From NCBI GenBank assembly GCA_963402885.1, contig OY727096.1:22115820-22179819 (forward strand): a stretch of 64,000 nt of DNA, in the 5' to 3' direction. The DNA is from Antedon bifida (lineage: Eukaryota; Echinodermata; Crinoidea; Comatulida; Antedonidae). The position numbers and the translations under genes were made by a program. A model generated the notes under the pieces. It saw nothing but the letters and a program-made list of their open reading frames with translations, was not told where the DNA came from and searched no databases. How positions within the stretch are numbered: the stretch's first letter is position 1; each line of letters starts with the position of its first letter. This document shows, in pieces, positions 24,862 to 39,800 of the stretch.

Positions 24862-27800
24862 CTGAAAGGTAAGTTTACAACAAACATAAAAGATGTGATG
24901 TTGATCATGTTCCGAGGTTAAGTCTATAATTTGTATATGACCCATTGTCTTTCTGGTATACATTAGTTACCAGCATTACCAGCATTCTCAAATAATTATG
25001 GTATTTCATCTCCACTCATACAACTCATAAATTATATATGCAACTTATTGATCCCCATGATAAGAACTATCCTCCACACAACTTTTATTTATAACATTCT
25101 CCACTCCCTAATTCACTCTCATTCTTTATTTCCTCCCTTATCCCCTTCCTCCTTCCTTATCCCTTTCCTCTTTCCCTTGCTACTTTCTCATCCACTTCCT
25201 CCTCCCTTTCCACTCCGTCTTCCCTCATCGCCAACAACTTCCTCATTTTTTTACTCTCCTCTATTACATTCACTTACCTATACTACACATTGGTCCCATA
25301 GTGTGCGATGTACATTGGCATTTAAAGTATGTTATATAATTTGCACATGTGCCGCCATTCATGCAAGGACTTGATTCACATGGATTAATCTCTGATGAAA
25401 AAAAAAAATCAAAATAAATTATGTGTTTGTTTTTAGCCTTTTCGTTTTAGCGTATTAACCACTATATCCTGTTAGATTGTATTATGTCCAGTTATAGTTG
25501 AAATAAGTTTATAATTGTATGGTCTAACTTACGAACATGACAGTAAGCACCGGTATATCCAGGTTGACATAAACACCTGTATCCACCATCTATAACCCAA
25601 CACTCTCCCCCATTCTCACACCTATTGTCCACACAGAAGTCTGTACCTATATAATAAAGAGTGTTGTTTATTATATAAATGTGAAACGGTTTACTTGTTT
25701 CTTATTATGGACTGTGACTGAAATTTGTTGTGGTACAGTTCTAACACCTCACAAAACAGCTTTTAGAGGAAATAATATGTTTGAAATATGTTCCATATAT
25801 GGACATGATGATGTCATATCACTACCATATTTGGGCACATCACACTTTTTTTTGATAGTGTAGACAGAGCTTAAGTATCTGAATCACTTACTGTTTTGAC
25901 AATGCCTGCCGGTATAGCCTTCTCCACAACTGCATATTTGGTGACCGTCTTGCGTGATGGCACATATTCCTTGATCATTACAGAAGCTATTGTCACACAT
26001 CATTGCAGTAGCTGTAAAGAAAGAACTATTATTACAATTTTTACAGGTTGGCCATGGAAGGATTTTCCAGGTTTTGCCATGGAAGGATTTTCCAGGTTTG
26101 CCATGGAATTTCCAGGTTTGCCATGGAAATTATCTTTTCCTGGAATCCCTAATATTTTAATTAAAAAATGAAATAAACATACGCATGTTGCAGTATGGTC
26201 CCATGAAACCAGTTGGGCATTCACAGGAGAAGAACAGGTTTGTGATTGGCCGACAGGATCCACCATTGAGACATGGCGTCAGGTCACACATAGCTGTTCA
26301 ACAAAAGAGAACAAGTTTTAAAAACATAATAAGGTGATTCGTTATAAGGCACAGATGTTTCAAATTTGCAAATGCCTATATGTGTTATTATCTCTAAGAA
26401 CTTTTTCACAGATTTTGAAATACGATTGTAGTTTTCTTTTTATTACTTACATGTTTCACAATTGAGTCCTTGAGATTGTCCATAAGGACAGACACAAAGA
26501 AACTCATCTATCCCATTAATACAGAGTCCACCATTATTGCATGGGTTGCTACTGCACTCATCCACATCTAAAAAAAGAAGTTAAAAAACTCTATCAACAA
26601 TCTTTATTTTAATTCATCTTATACTCTACATAATAATAATAATAGTTCTTCCTTTGCAGGTCATTGGAATGATAAGCAAAATCAATAGGCGAGCACTACA
26701 ATGAAATGAAATAAGATAACATACCAATTTCACATCTGTGGCCATGGAAACCAGGGGGACAAACACACTGGTAAGAAGTTTCATCAGCAACACACGTGGC
26801 ACCGTTACAACAAGGACCACTTGAACAGACAGTAGGGTCCACAGCTAAAAGAAATCAGACAAATGGAAAATTATGGATGGTTATTTCAAAATCAAAATGT
26901 ATTCTGATACTTGCTTAGCATTATTAATCACGGTAGGTAATATCATGAGGTAATTTCCCGAATGATTGAAACCAAAACGGTACTGGGTTTGGTCTACTAG
27001 TGCTCCTGCTCCCAAAGTCATCCATTCATAGAAGCACTGATGAAGAAAGTCAGTGCCGTTTTGATCATTCTGGAAATTTCCTCATGACGGTAATCTTGAG
27101 CTAACAAATAGAAATGAGTTTCCAACTTACGTATTTCACAAGTGAATCCAGTCCAACCAATGTTGCAGATGCAAACAAAGTGGTTGAAAGCATTTAAGCA
27201 AGTTCCTTGATGTTGACATGGACAGCTTTCACATTCATCAATATCTATAAAAAGGAAGCTACAGGTTAGAATCACGTCCGAAATACATTTTGCAATTCAT
27301 TCATTTTCATTTCATGGACATTCATACTTTACTTTAACTTTTACTTTAACTTTATTTCGTCCACATGGGAAAATATTTTGAGTGCTTTTCACAAAATTGT
27401 ACAAAAATATATAAAAACGTTTCATATAAAAAAATAATTAATTACAATATTTAATAAAAAATAAAAAATAAAAAGCTGCAATACATCAAAAATTTCAAAA
27501 ATTATGCAAAATCATTTAACAGTCTAATAGAATACGGAACAAAAGAATTAAAATATCGCATAACCCTGCTATTGCACGATCTCAGCACATTTAGTCTTTT
27601 TGATCTCATTTTAACATAATGTTTATTTAAAGGGTGGTTTGAGTCGTCGCATATTTTCATAGCCTTATTTCTTATGATTTTGTTGCAAAGGTCATCCAAA
27701 TTATGTCTAGATCCTGTGATCCTACCTACTTTATTTAATATTCGTTGTAATCTGGTTTTTTCTTCTGTTCTACATCCACAGAACCAGGCAACACAACAGA

Positions 27801-30800
27801 AAGTGAGCACACTCTCAACAATCGAAGAGTAAAATAAATTTAATACAGTTCTATCTACCCCATAATTTCTCAGTTTTCTGAGAAAGAACAGTCGTGTATT
27901 TCCTTTTTTTATAGTATTTTTACAATGTTTCTCCCAGCTAAATTTGTTATCAACAGTCACACCTAGGTATTTGTAGCTTTCAACAGATTCAATTTCCTGA
28001 TTATTAATTTTTAGGGGAGCCAGAGCAGTACATTTTTTTCGAAAATCAATTATTACTTCTTTGGTTTTCTTTTCGTTTAGTAAGAGGCAATTTGCCTTAC
28101 ACCAATTCGAAAAAGCAACGATTTCATCATGATATTCAGTTTCACTAGCTCTGTTTTTTAATAGGCCAACGATGGCGGTATCATCCGCGTATTTTAAATA
28201 ATGTATGCTACTAGAAGTTGACTTACAGTCATTGGTATATAAAATAAATAGGAGGGGGCTTAACACACAACCTTGGGGTGTTCCTATATTTGTGTTGATC
28301 ACACTCGACTTATAGTTACCAAGAGATACCTTCTGTGTTCGATTGCATAAGAAACTTTCAATCCATTTGATTATGGATGGGTTCACCTCTAGCTTAATCA
28401 ACTTATCTATTAAGATGGCAGGATTAAGGGTATTAAATGCTGAGGAGAAGTCAGCAAAGGTAACTCTCGCATAACAACTTAAGTTATTTGTATGCTGGTT
28501 TAGCAGTTGGGTAAGAGTTAGTATCGCGTCATCGACAGATCTGCATGATTGGTATGCAAACTGATATGGATCAATTAAATGAGATAAGGGAGTAATAATT
28601 GAGTTACACATAAATTTTTCAAAACATTTCATCACTATCGAGGTTAAGGCTATTGGGCGGTAGTCATTCAAAATCTTAGGGTTTGGAATTTTGGGTACTG
28701 GAATAATAGATGCATCTTTCCAGACCGATGGTACAATATGATTATCTAACGACAGTTGAAACAGTTTGGTAAAAGGAATAGACAGTTCATGGGCTCAGAA
28801 TACAGCCACTAATGTTATCAGGACCACTTGCTTTATTTCGTTTCACTTTTTTGAACAACTTTTCAATTTTCCAAGGCTGAATCTTAACTTGTTCGCTAGT
28901 AATAATATTTGAAGTCAGATTGGTACAATTGGTATGACTGGCATTCTCAAATCGCGCAAAGTGCTTGTTTAGGTCATTTACAAATTTATCACCGTCATTG
29001 TATAGCAGAAGGTCCGTCTTCTTTTTTGCTTTAACACCAGACATAATATTCATACAATTCCAGGCCGCCTTGGCATCTCCAGATTCCATGGAATTTTCAA
29101 GCTTTCCTTTAAATAAATATTTTGCTCTTTTTATCTCATTCTTTATTTCTGCTTTTATAGATTTAATGCGAACTGTATCACCACTTTTAAAGGCATTTGA
29201 TCGTTCGTGAATGAGTGCTTTGACTTTATGCGTAAACCAAGGCTTCTGATTTGGATAAAAGGTGACACGTTTAGTTTCAACACATAATTCCTCGCAAAAT
29301 GAGATATAATCATTCACAACTTGTACTGCTGAATTAAGGTCATTTGCTGTATCAATAAGTGTTGACCAATCAGTAGACTGGAAACATTCCTGTAGCTTTT
29401 CTATTGCCTCACTATTTCGAACTTTAATTATTTTCCTGGTAGGCTTTTCCGCTCTAATTTTTTGTCTATATGTTGGTAATAGGGTAATGACGTTATGATC
29501 AGAACTTGCAATAGGAGCGTTGATCATACATCTATAGGCTTTGTTTAAATTACAGAAACACTGGTCCAGGATATTCCCGTCTCGAGTAGGTTTATCAACG
29601 TACTTTTTGAAAGTAGGCAATAATGTACAGAACAAAGCAGCAGTCTAACAATGAAATAAATGTTGACTGAAACCAATTGGAGTAACCATAACTATAGTTA
29701 CTCCTTCTTTTTCTGTCCATGTGATATCTTGAGGATACTCCATGAGCAAGAGATTGTTTCATTTTCCTTTCCATGGGTTTCCATTCTTGAATAATTGTGC
29801 ATGCCAGTTATACAAGTAGTATCTCACAAAACAGACTTACCAACATCACAGAATGGTCCCTGCCACCCTTCAGTGCATTCACAACTGAAGCTTATGGCAT
29901 CCTCACCAACTACACACGTAGCTCCATTTGAACAAGGTGTGTATCTACATGGATCAACTTCTGCAAATTTAAAACAATTTTAGCCTTTAAGCTATGTCCG
30001 CACTTGAGAGATTTGACTGTAGGCCTACCCATTTTAAGGATAACCTAAATATACAGCTAAAGCTCGGTCTACACTGTGAAACTAGTTTGACAAAAAAAAT
30101 GTGTGATGTGCTCAAATATGGTAGTGATATGCCCAAATATGGTAGTGATATGACATCATCATGTCCATATATGGGCACATCACATTTTTTTGTCACATGA
30201 TAGTGTAGACAGAGCTTTAGATCCTTACCTTCAGGATTGATGCAAAGGTTATTGTCTACGTCAGGTGGACAGATGCATAGAAATTGTTTGCCATTACTAA
30301 AACACTCAGATCCAATAGGGCATGGGTTGCTATAGCAATAATTTGGATCTACAAAATACAAAAATCAATGATATTCACACTTAGAAGAACTCTTACATTA
30401 ATGATGTCTATTTGTCATAGATTAGTGTTGGCCAATGGTTGCCTTCGTTTAATCGTCCTATTCCAATGGTTGGTGGTAGTGGGGAGAAGTGTTCAGAATG
30501 TAACCCCTGTTTTGCTTAAGTGCTCTTTTCAAACTAGAGACAAGCAGCAGAAGTGATGGTAAATAAATTTGTGCCATTTTGTGATAAAAATGCAGACCAT
30601 GGACTTGTATTTATTTACTTACCACAGACGTCTTGGCATGTAACTCCTTCAAAGCCATGGTTACAGTAACATGAATATTCATCAATGCCATCAAGACAAG
30701 TTGCTCCATTGTGGCATGGATTACTGGCGCAATCATCAATGGCTAAAATGAAAATGATTTATTAATAGAATGTTCTGCATTATAACATAGATAAAATACT

Positions 30801-33800
30801 CAATAGCTATACTGATATTTGTAACATAACATAATGCTTTCTTTATTTCTTTTATGTGTATTTATGTGGTTATTTTATTTACCATACTTATTTTTTCTTA
30901 TTATTCAATCCTAGAATAACCATGTTTAAGATAATATTTCCCTGCAGTCTGTATTTAATTATTTATTTGAATAAAATCTTTTTGTATCTTTTATTTTCAC
31001 TTAATAGTCATAAATATGTAAGGGAATTAAAAAAAACCAATATAACATACTATCATTTTGATCAACAGCTTGTACACGAAATGAGAAGCCAGCCTCTGTC
31101 TTGTCACTATCAGACTCAAACGAAAACCACATATGGTTCTGACTTGACAAAAACTGTATTGGCGACTTATAACCTGCAAGTGACAGCATGGCATTGCTTG
31201 AATTGCCAACGTCAGTTCCTTCACCCATCGTCAACCAGTCGTAGTTCCTCTCCAATGCAAAAGAGTCTGGTTGGACAAGAAGCGACTTGGCCATAGGAGC
31301 AATGATGAACCATTCACACATCTCATTGTTGTCATAGTTGTTGGGGTAGTTTGGAGATTCAATTTTGACAACATCATTGAGCCCCAATGTATAATTATAA
31401 CGACAGCTATTTTCTGAAATACAATTATAACCATACATACAGATTTGAAAACTAAAAAAAAAATGTTGTTCATATTATTTATTCTTAATGTCAACCTTGT
31501 TATGTATTTGTTATGGTATTTTAACAGAAAGTGACAAATATTGAATCAACCAGACTTACTTATCTCACACATACTACCCCTGTAGTCTTCTGAGCATGTG
31601 CAGACGAAATTGTTGATGTCATCAACGCAGGTGGCTCCATTCAAACATGGGTTGCTCGCACATTCATTTACATCTGCAAAAACAAATTTTAACCAAAATA
31701 TACACATTTTGAATAGAATAAGAGGAAGACAAAGGGATAAAGAATGAAAAAGAAAAGTTTTTCATAGTCAGATAAAAAAAAGTATGTACACATTTACTTA
31801 GCGGTATACCAATGATCTTTAGCACGTCTTACCTGTTTGGCAGAATTCCCCTGTCCATCCTTCTTGACAAAGACATACATAGAATGTATAATAGTTTTGA
31901 CATTGTCCACCATTAACACATTTATGATCTTCACATGCATTTGATCCTAATAACAAATAAAATAACCTGTATTAGCTCTAAAAAATGAGAAAATCTTGAA
32001 GTAGTAGGAATGTTAGTGAATGTACTATATCTTGCAAACATTCAATTCCTTCTTATTTAATCAAAAAATGTGGCTTGAAATGTTTCTTGCTCGTCACAGA
32101 CAACAATACAAAAACGCCATAAAATAAAACAGAGATATTTGTTTGTGATTTGTGCAACAATCTTTTTCTGGTTGACTATCTAGTAAAGCTCCAGAAAAAC
32201 AGGGCTGCGGATATCTTGATTTTATACTAATACTTACTAATATCACAATGATATCTTGATTTTATACTAATACTTACTAATATCACAATGATGTCCTGTC
32301 CAGCCTTCAACACAAGTGCACTGGTATCCATTTACCAAATCTGTACAGGCACCACCATTACGGCAAGGGTTACTACCACAATCATATATGTCTAAATAAA
32401 AAAGAATAATCACATATGGTTTTAATGTAAATTTAAATGAGGGAATATCCTGCGACTTGTAGCCTACAGGGCTGAATTGCACACATGTGTGGACGACATA
32501 TACCAAAAATGTCTTCTCATCTAAGGGCCTCTTCGTGTCGAGTGATGCCACCAAACAGCAACCGCTTGGCCACTCGACTCAACATGCTGATATAATACAA
32601 TAATTTTGACAACAGTCCACCATCACTGATGATGATTGCATTCTACCCCTGTCTATCAATTGATGCCCTGCCAGTATAACACTCACAATATCATGTAATA
32701 CAATTTTTGTTACATGTTTGTGAGGTACCTACATTTAACATCCAATCCCAATGTGACTAGTACTCATAGTTTCTATAATTAATAATAATTATAGAGAATA
32801 ATATTGAGAAATTGTTAAGAAGATTAAAATTTACCAATTTCGCAAGTGTCGCCAGTATAACCATCTAGACACACACAAACAAAATATGTGTACTGATTTT
32901 GGCATTGACCTCCGTTCACACATGGTGAGGATTCACATGCATTGAGTTCTAATTGACATATATCACCATGCCAACCTAATGCACATAAACATGTGTATTG
33001 ATTAACACCCTCTGTACAAGTGGCACCATTCATGCAGGGAGAGCTTTCACATTCATCATCATCTAAAAACAAATAATAATCAAATGTAATGATATAAAAT
33101 TAGATAAAAACAGATTGGCGAACTTTGAGGGACTACAGACACAATCCAAATCACATTTAAGACTGCATTTGAATTTAAAAAGAAAACTCTAAAATTTAGT
33201 TTTACCTATGGAACAGAGAAGGCCTGAGAAACCAAGAGCACATGAGCAGAGGTAGTGAGTCTGGAAATTTAAGCAGGTCGCTCCATTCTGACATGGGGAA
33301 CTTTGACAGGTGTCAATCACTGAAAATAAGAAGAATATATATTAACAAACCCTTCGCTAATAATAGTTATTCATCCTATTGTACTCAGCAATAACCTACC
33401 TAGTTCACAATAAGACCCTTTCCATCCACTTGTACATTCACAGCGGTAGTCAGAATCCAATTCAACACAGGAGCCTCCATTTTCACAAGTAACAGCCCAA
33501 CATTGACTTATAACTGTAACAAAATAATTTATTGTACTGTTGTAATTGAATAATAAACTTTTTAAATGTTCAATCTTTCCAATATTTTTGTTTTACAATT
33601 GCATTTTTTAGTTCATCTTACTTACTATTTTCACAATGAATACCCATATAGTTTGGCGTGCATGTACAAATATATCCAGAATCAGTATCTTCACATAAGC
33701 CCTCATTCACACACGGATTGCTTAAACAACTGCTGATTCTTTCAGTAGCTGGAACCAAATGTTCATTAAACATGTCATGAATTTGTCAGGCTTAGAACCG

Positions 33801-36800
33801 TGAAACAGTAGGTTTTGAACCTACCTACACTATCAAACTTAATGTGACAAAAAAATGATGATGTCATATCACTACCATATTTGGGGATATCACTACCATA
33901 TTTAGGCACATCACACTTTATTTGTCAAACTAGTTTGACCTGAGCTTAATACATGACTTGTGACTTACATAATTCACAGTGTGTTCCAGTGTGTGTCTCT
34001 GGACAGGCACATGTATAGTAAGTTTGGAAGTTGTTACACGTTCCACCATTCTCACAGTTAGTAATTATGCAAAGATCAATCGCTGAATTTAACAAAAAGA
34101 TTACATTAACCTCATACAGTACTTATTTAGACTACATCATATTACAGAATAGACATTAACAACATTTAAATGAAAATAATTTACCTGAATAACAGTTGCT
34201 ACCAGTCCATCCAGGTGCACACTCGCACCTTGAATATGTAAAATAATCAATACATGTGCCATTATGACCACATGTTGTGTTTGTACATGCGCTTAGAGCT
34301 AAAAAGGAAAGACACAAATGAAAATGCAAAAATAACATTTTAGACAACCTGAGGAGAAAAATAGAGTATGGAGAAAGAATACTTTCATTAACCTACCAAA
34401 TGGCAGATGACAAGATAGGTAAGTTGGTAGGTAGGTAGGTGAAAAATAAATACATTAATAAATGTACAATATATGAATGTAGTAATGTATATGTAAATGA
34501 ATATTAATATTTCTAGTACTCACTTGTTTCACAATGTATTCCCACTGTGTTATCAGGACAATCACAAGTGTAATAAGTGTTAAAATTATTACACACACCA
34601 TCTGCTTGACAGGGAGAACTTGCACAAGGATCCAACTCTAAAAGAAATTGAACCAAATTGGAAACAGTAACTACAGATGCCTTGAGTTATTTCCAGGCTG
34701 CAGTTTGGCTAAGTACATGTGAATTTATATGGATAAATGACATCAGAGAACCTTCAAAAGAGTATAGGAAGTTAACATCTTTAGCATCAGTTTGTGTGCT
34801 GATGGTAGGTTGGGCCTACATTTATCTAGAGGTATTAGCTGAATAGTGGATAATGGATAAAAAGGAAAGTATGCCTGCTGGTGGCCTTACCTGTTTCACA
34901 TTTGTCACCAATATATCCAGGTGGACAGGTACAGGTGTAATGTGTAAATTGATTATTACAGGTGCCTCCATTCAAACACTCAGCATTTGCACAAGCATCT
35001 AAAGCTAAAAACAACATTAAACATTATTGATAATGAATGTACTACTTAATGTACGTACTTACTTAAATTTAACAGTGGAAGTAATGTACCAAAAACCTGT
35101 GTCTGGTGGTCTTACCTGTTTCACATTTGTCACCAATATATCCAGGTGGACAGGTACAGGTGTAATGTGTAAATTGATTATTACATGTGCCTCCATTCAA
35201 ACACTCAGCATTTGCACAAGCATCTAAAGCTAAAAACAACATTAAATATTATTGATAATTATTACATAATTTAATGTAAGTAGCTACTTAAATTTAATAA
35301 TGGAAGTAATGTAGCAAAAACCTGTGTCTGGTGCTCTTACCTGTTTCACATTTGTCACCAATATATCCAGGTGGACAGGTACAGGTGTAATGTGTAAATT
35401 GATTATTACAGGTACCTCCATTCAAACATTCAGCGGTTGCACAAGCATCTAAACCTAAACAAAATTAAACATTATTGATAATAATACACTACTTAATGTA
35501 AGTACTTACTTAAATTTAATAGTGGAGGTAATGCACCAAAAACTTGTGTTTAATGGTCTTACCTGTTTCACATTTTTCACCAATATATCCAGGTGGACAG
35601 GTACAGGTGTAATGTGTAAATTGATTATTACAGGTACCTCCATTCAAACATTCAGCGGTTGCACAAGCATCTAAACCTAAACAAAATTAAACATTATTGA
35701 TAATAATACACTACTTAATGTAAGTACTTACTTAAATTTAATAGTGAAGGTAATGCACCAAAAACTTGTGTCTGGTGCTCTTACCTGTTTCACATTTGTC
35801 ACCAATATATCCAGGTGGACAGGTACAGGTGTAATATGTAAATTGATTATTACAGGTGCCTCCATTTAAACACACAGCAGTTACACAAGCATCTAAACCT
35901 ATAAACAACAATACAAACCAATACACATGAATGGAAGCGGTTTAGTGCTTTAAGGCTGTACTTAATATATTTTAGTTTAGCAACTTCAGCTATAGGTCTA
36001 TGCGATTTGCAGTTTGATAGTTATTGTACTAATAAGACACCACTTAATATATTTTAGTTTACAGATGTTGCCAGCAACTTCAGTAGTACAGGTATATGAG
36101 ATTTGACGTTTGATAGTTATTGCACTAATAAGACACTACTTAAAAGTTCTTACTTAATTCACAGTTGTCTCCAGCAAATTCAACAGTACAAGTACACGTG
36201 TATGATGTTCGATGGTTAATGCATATTCCACCATTCAAACACGGATCTGGTTCGCAAAGGTTCACACCTATGAAAAGAAAGAAATTACATATATTTATTT
36301 CAAGCATAGAGTTATTACTATAATATCTTTATGTTTAAAGTATTAAGAAAATGGATGATGCTATTAATTGATTGTTGTAAAACAATTAGACTGATTTGAG
36401 TTCTTACTTTGTTCACAGTTGGTACCAAAGTATCCTTCAAAGCAAGCGCATGTATAAGACGTTTGGAAGTTAGTACAACTGCCGCCATTTAAACACGGAT
36501 TGGCATCACAAAGATTCACAGCTGGAAAAAAAATGGTTAAAAAACCTTCTAAGCTCACATCTACTCTATCAAACTAGTTTGACAAAAAAAGTGATGCTTA
36601 AATATGGTAGTGATATGACATCATCATGTCCATATATGGGCACATTTTTTGTCACATACAGTAAAGTTTGATAATGTATAGACAGAGCTTTAGACAACCA
36701 TAAATAATATATCTTATACTTAAATCATGGTACTTTGATACAACTATATGTTGGATATTGTTGATTGTTTCAATATTTTTTTAAATCATAGTGTTCGAGC

Positions 36801-39800
36801 CATTAACCTACTTAAGCCCCTAATATTATTTATTATACTTACCTAGTTGACATGCATCACCATGCCAACCATTGACACATGCACAATAAAATGAGTTGAT
36901 CTCATCAAAACATGTTCCTCCATTTTGACAAGGCAGGCTGTTGCATTCATTAATGGCTGAAAATATACACAATTTAATTTAATACCAAACAGTTTTGCAG
37001 TAATACATTAACAAAAACTACTGTATTTTAAAATAAAAGGTTTCTTACCATACTGACACCGATCTCCAGTCCATCCATCCATACATTGGCAGAATACAGT
37101 GTTCGTAATGTTCAAGCATTGGCCACCATTGATACAAATATTTTCATTACACTCAACTGAAGATGCTGAAACATAAAGTTTGATAGTGTAGACAGAGCTT
37201 AACATGGGCTTGCAAACCAAGGAAGACCAGCACTCACATACATTGATGTAATAGAGACACATACTGGTATGCAGAGAGAGGAACTGGCTGTCACAATGGC
37301 AGACAGGAAATTATGGAGGAATCTAGGCATATAATTGTGGGTTTCCAGGACTAAGTAATATGTAATATATTTAAAATCAATTTAGCTTACTTGATTCACA
37401 GTTATCTCCTTGGTAACCAAGCATACACAGACATACATATCTGTCAGATGTAGTTTGACATACTCCTCCATTTTGGCAAGGACTCGAGGAACAAAAATTA
37501 CCCAACACTGCAAACAGGTAAATTAAAGCATAGTGATAATCTGTTCTTTATATTTTTGATATTAGTTTAAATGAAACTTCAGTAGCCTGTATGCAGATAT
37601 TTTAATTTACTGTTTTCAGTTAGTCTGTCTATTGCAAGATGCACACAAACATACACACACATGCATAGTTTTACATATAGGTTTGCCTAGGTTAATGTTG
37701 CTATGAACAGCAAAGGAAATAAATTTAGTGTACCTTGTTCACACAAAGTTCCTGTGAATCCCTCAGGACATGTGCATACGTTTAAGTTGCTGCACACACC
37801 ACCATTTAGACATACAAAGTTTTCACACGAGTTGATTGCTGGAAAAAAAAATCAATTTATGAACTCCTTGTCTAAGGTATATGGACCATCACATTACAAG
37901 CCCGGTTTCCAGTTCCACCTGGTATTTTAGTCAGTGTATGACAGCAATGACATGGAAACCAGAAGGCAGTAGGAGATTCGGGCTGCCCAAAACAACATGG
38001 TGAAGAACAGTGGAAAAGAGAGCGAATACCTTGGATGGAGGACAAGGAACAATTAAAGCAAAACAAATCGTCACTTATACAACCAACTGGAAAATTGTCA
38101 CTGCAGCCTTATGGGCCACAAGGCCCGATAAGGATTAAAAATAAATCCACAAAAAAATTTTGCATAAACTGTGTACCTACCGACTTCACAGAATGTTCCA
38201 GAATATTGTGGAAGACAATTACATGTAAATGAATTGAAGTTATTTGTACATGTTCCTCCATTGAGACATGGTAAGCTTACGCATTCATCCACATCTGAAA
38301 ACAAGTACATTAATATTTTTTAAGGATTTCATAAGGGAAATTAGTATCCCATACCCCAACAACAGTAATCCGACTGTTTTATTTATGAAATAGGGGTGTA
38401 GAAAAGTAGTAATATTATAGCAACAATGACATTGTATTCATAAAGCTAGCAAAGGCTTACCGTATTCACACCTGACACCAACATAACCTTCAAGACACTG
38501 ACAAGTATAGTAATAATTCTGCTGTATGCAACTACCACCATTCAAACAAGGGGTACCAGAACAAGGGTCAACTAAACAAATACCAACACTGTTACTAAGC
38601 ATGTAAAATTGCAACAATCTCTATGCTATCTAATTGAGCAAATGCATAATTAAAATACTTTTCACATCTGCATAAATTGTTACAACTTGTAACTAGGTTT
38701 GATCTCCCGATTTATTACACGTTTTCACACATGCATATGTGAACGGTGAGAAATCTCTGGAGGAAAGCATAGTTCCGCGCTATTTGATTACTATAATTGG
38801 TCAGTTTAATACCAGGGCAATACACATGCATGCAGTAATAACACAGGACATATACAAACTTGGTTACAACTTGTTACAAGTTGCAGTTACATTTTGCAGG
38901 TGTGAAAAGGGTATAAGTTAAATCATCATAACACTAAGGTAAGGGGATAAAATCTGTCTATATAATATCTACATTCTATACATACATACAAGTAAATAAT
39001 AAGATACAAACTTTTTGTGATGGTATTTATAATATAAAATTATTTTACTGACAGACTGATGGCTTGACTTACCCGTTTCACATGTGACACCTGTCCAGCC
39101 ACTTGGGCATATACAAAAGTATGACGTCATTTGATTGACGCAGGTCGCTCCATTTTTACATGGCACTAGTAAGCATTGGTCCGTTACTTTAAATAACACA
39201 TTAAAAGAGTTAGTTATTGAGTCATTCACACTGTGTGCCACAGTAACAAGTACCACAATCAAAAACTTTATCTACAAAATATTGTGTTAAGCTTTGTCTA
39301 CACTAATCAAACTTTATGTGACAAAAAATGTGATGTGCCCATATATGGACATAATGATGCCATATATCACTACCATATTTAGGCATATCACTACCATATT
39401 TGGGCACATCACATTCACATCACATAAAGTTTGATGGCGTAGATAGAGCCTTGAGAACAATCTTTTAATATTTACATGTACTGCACGTTTCTCCTGCATA
39501 ACCTTCTTGACAACGACAGAGGAAGGCGTTAACTAGATCTAAGCATTCACCACCATTGCGACAAGGCTGACTGTTACACTCATCTTGGTCTAAATGAAAC
39601 AATTGCAACACATTACAGCTTACCTTCTTGTTGATTCACAAACAACAATCTGAATAAACATTTAAGCTCTGTCTACACTATCAAAATATGTGATGTGCCC
39701 ATATATGGAGACGATGATGACATCATATCACTACCATATTTGGGCATATCACTATCATATTTAGGCACATCATCACATTTTTTGTCAAACTAGTTTGATA

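Noticed and set aside
25048..25374. A plus-strand open frame rich in Pro, Ser and Leu
   Set aside because: It comes from a CT-rich intron stretch (CCTCCCTTTCC) followed by the reverse of an EGF exon; low complexity and no coding support.
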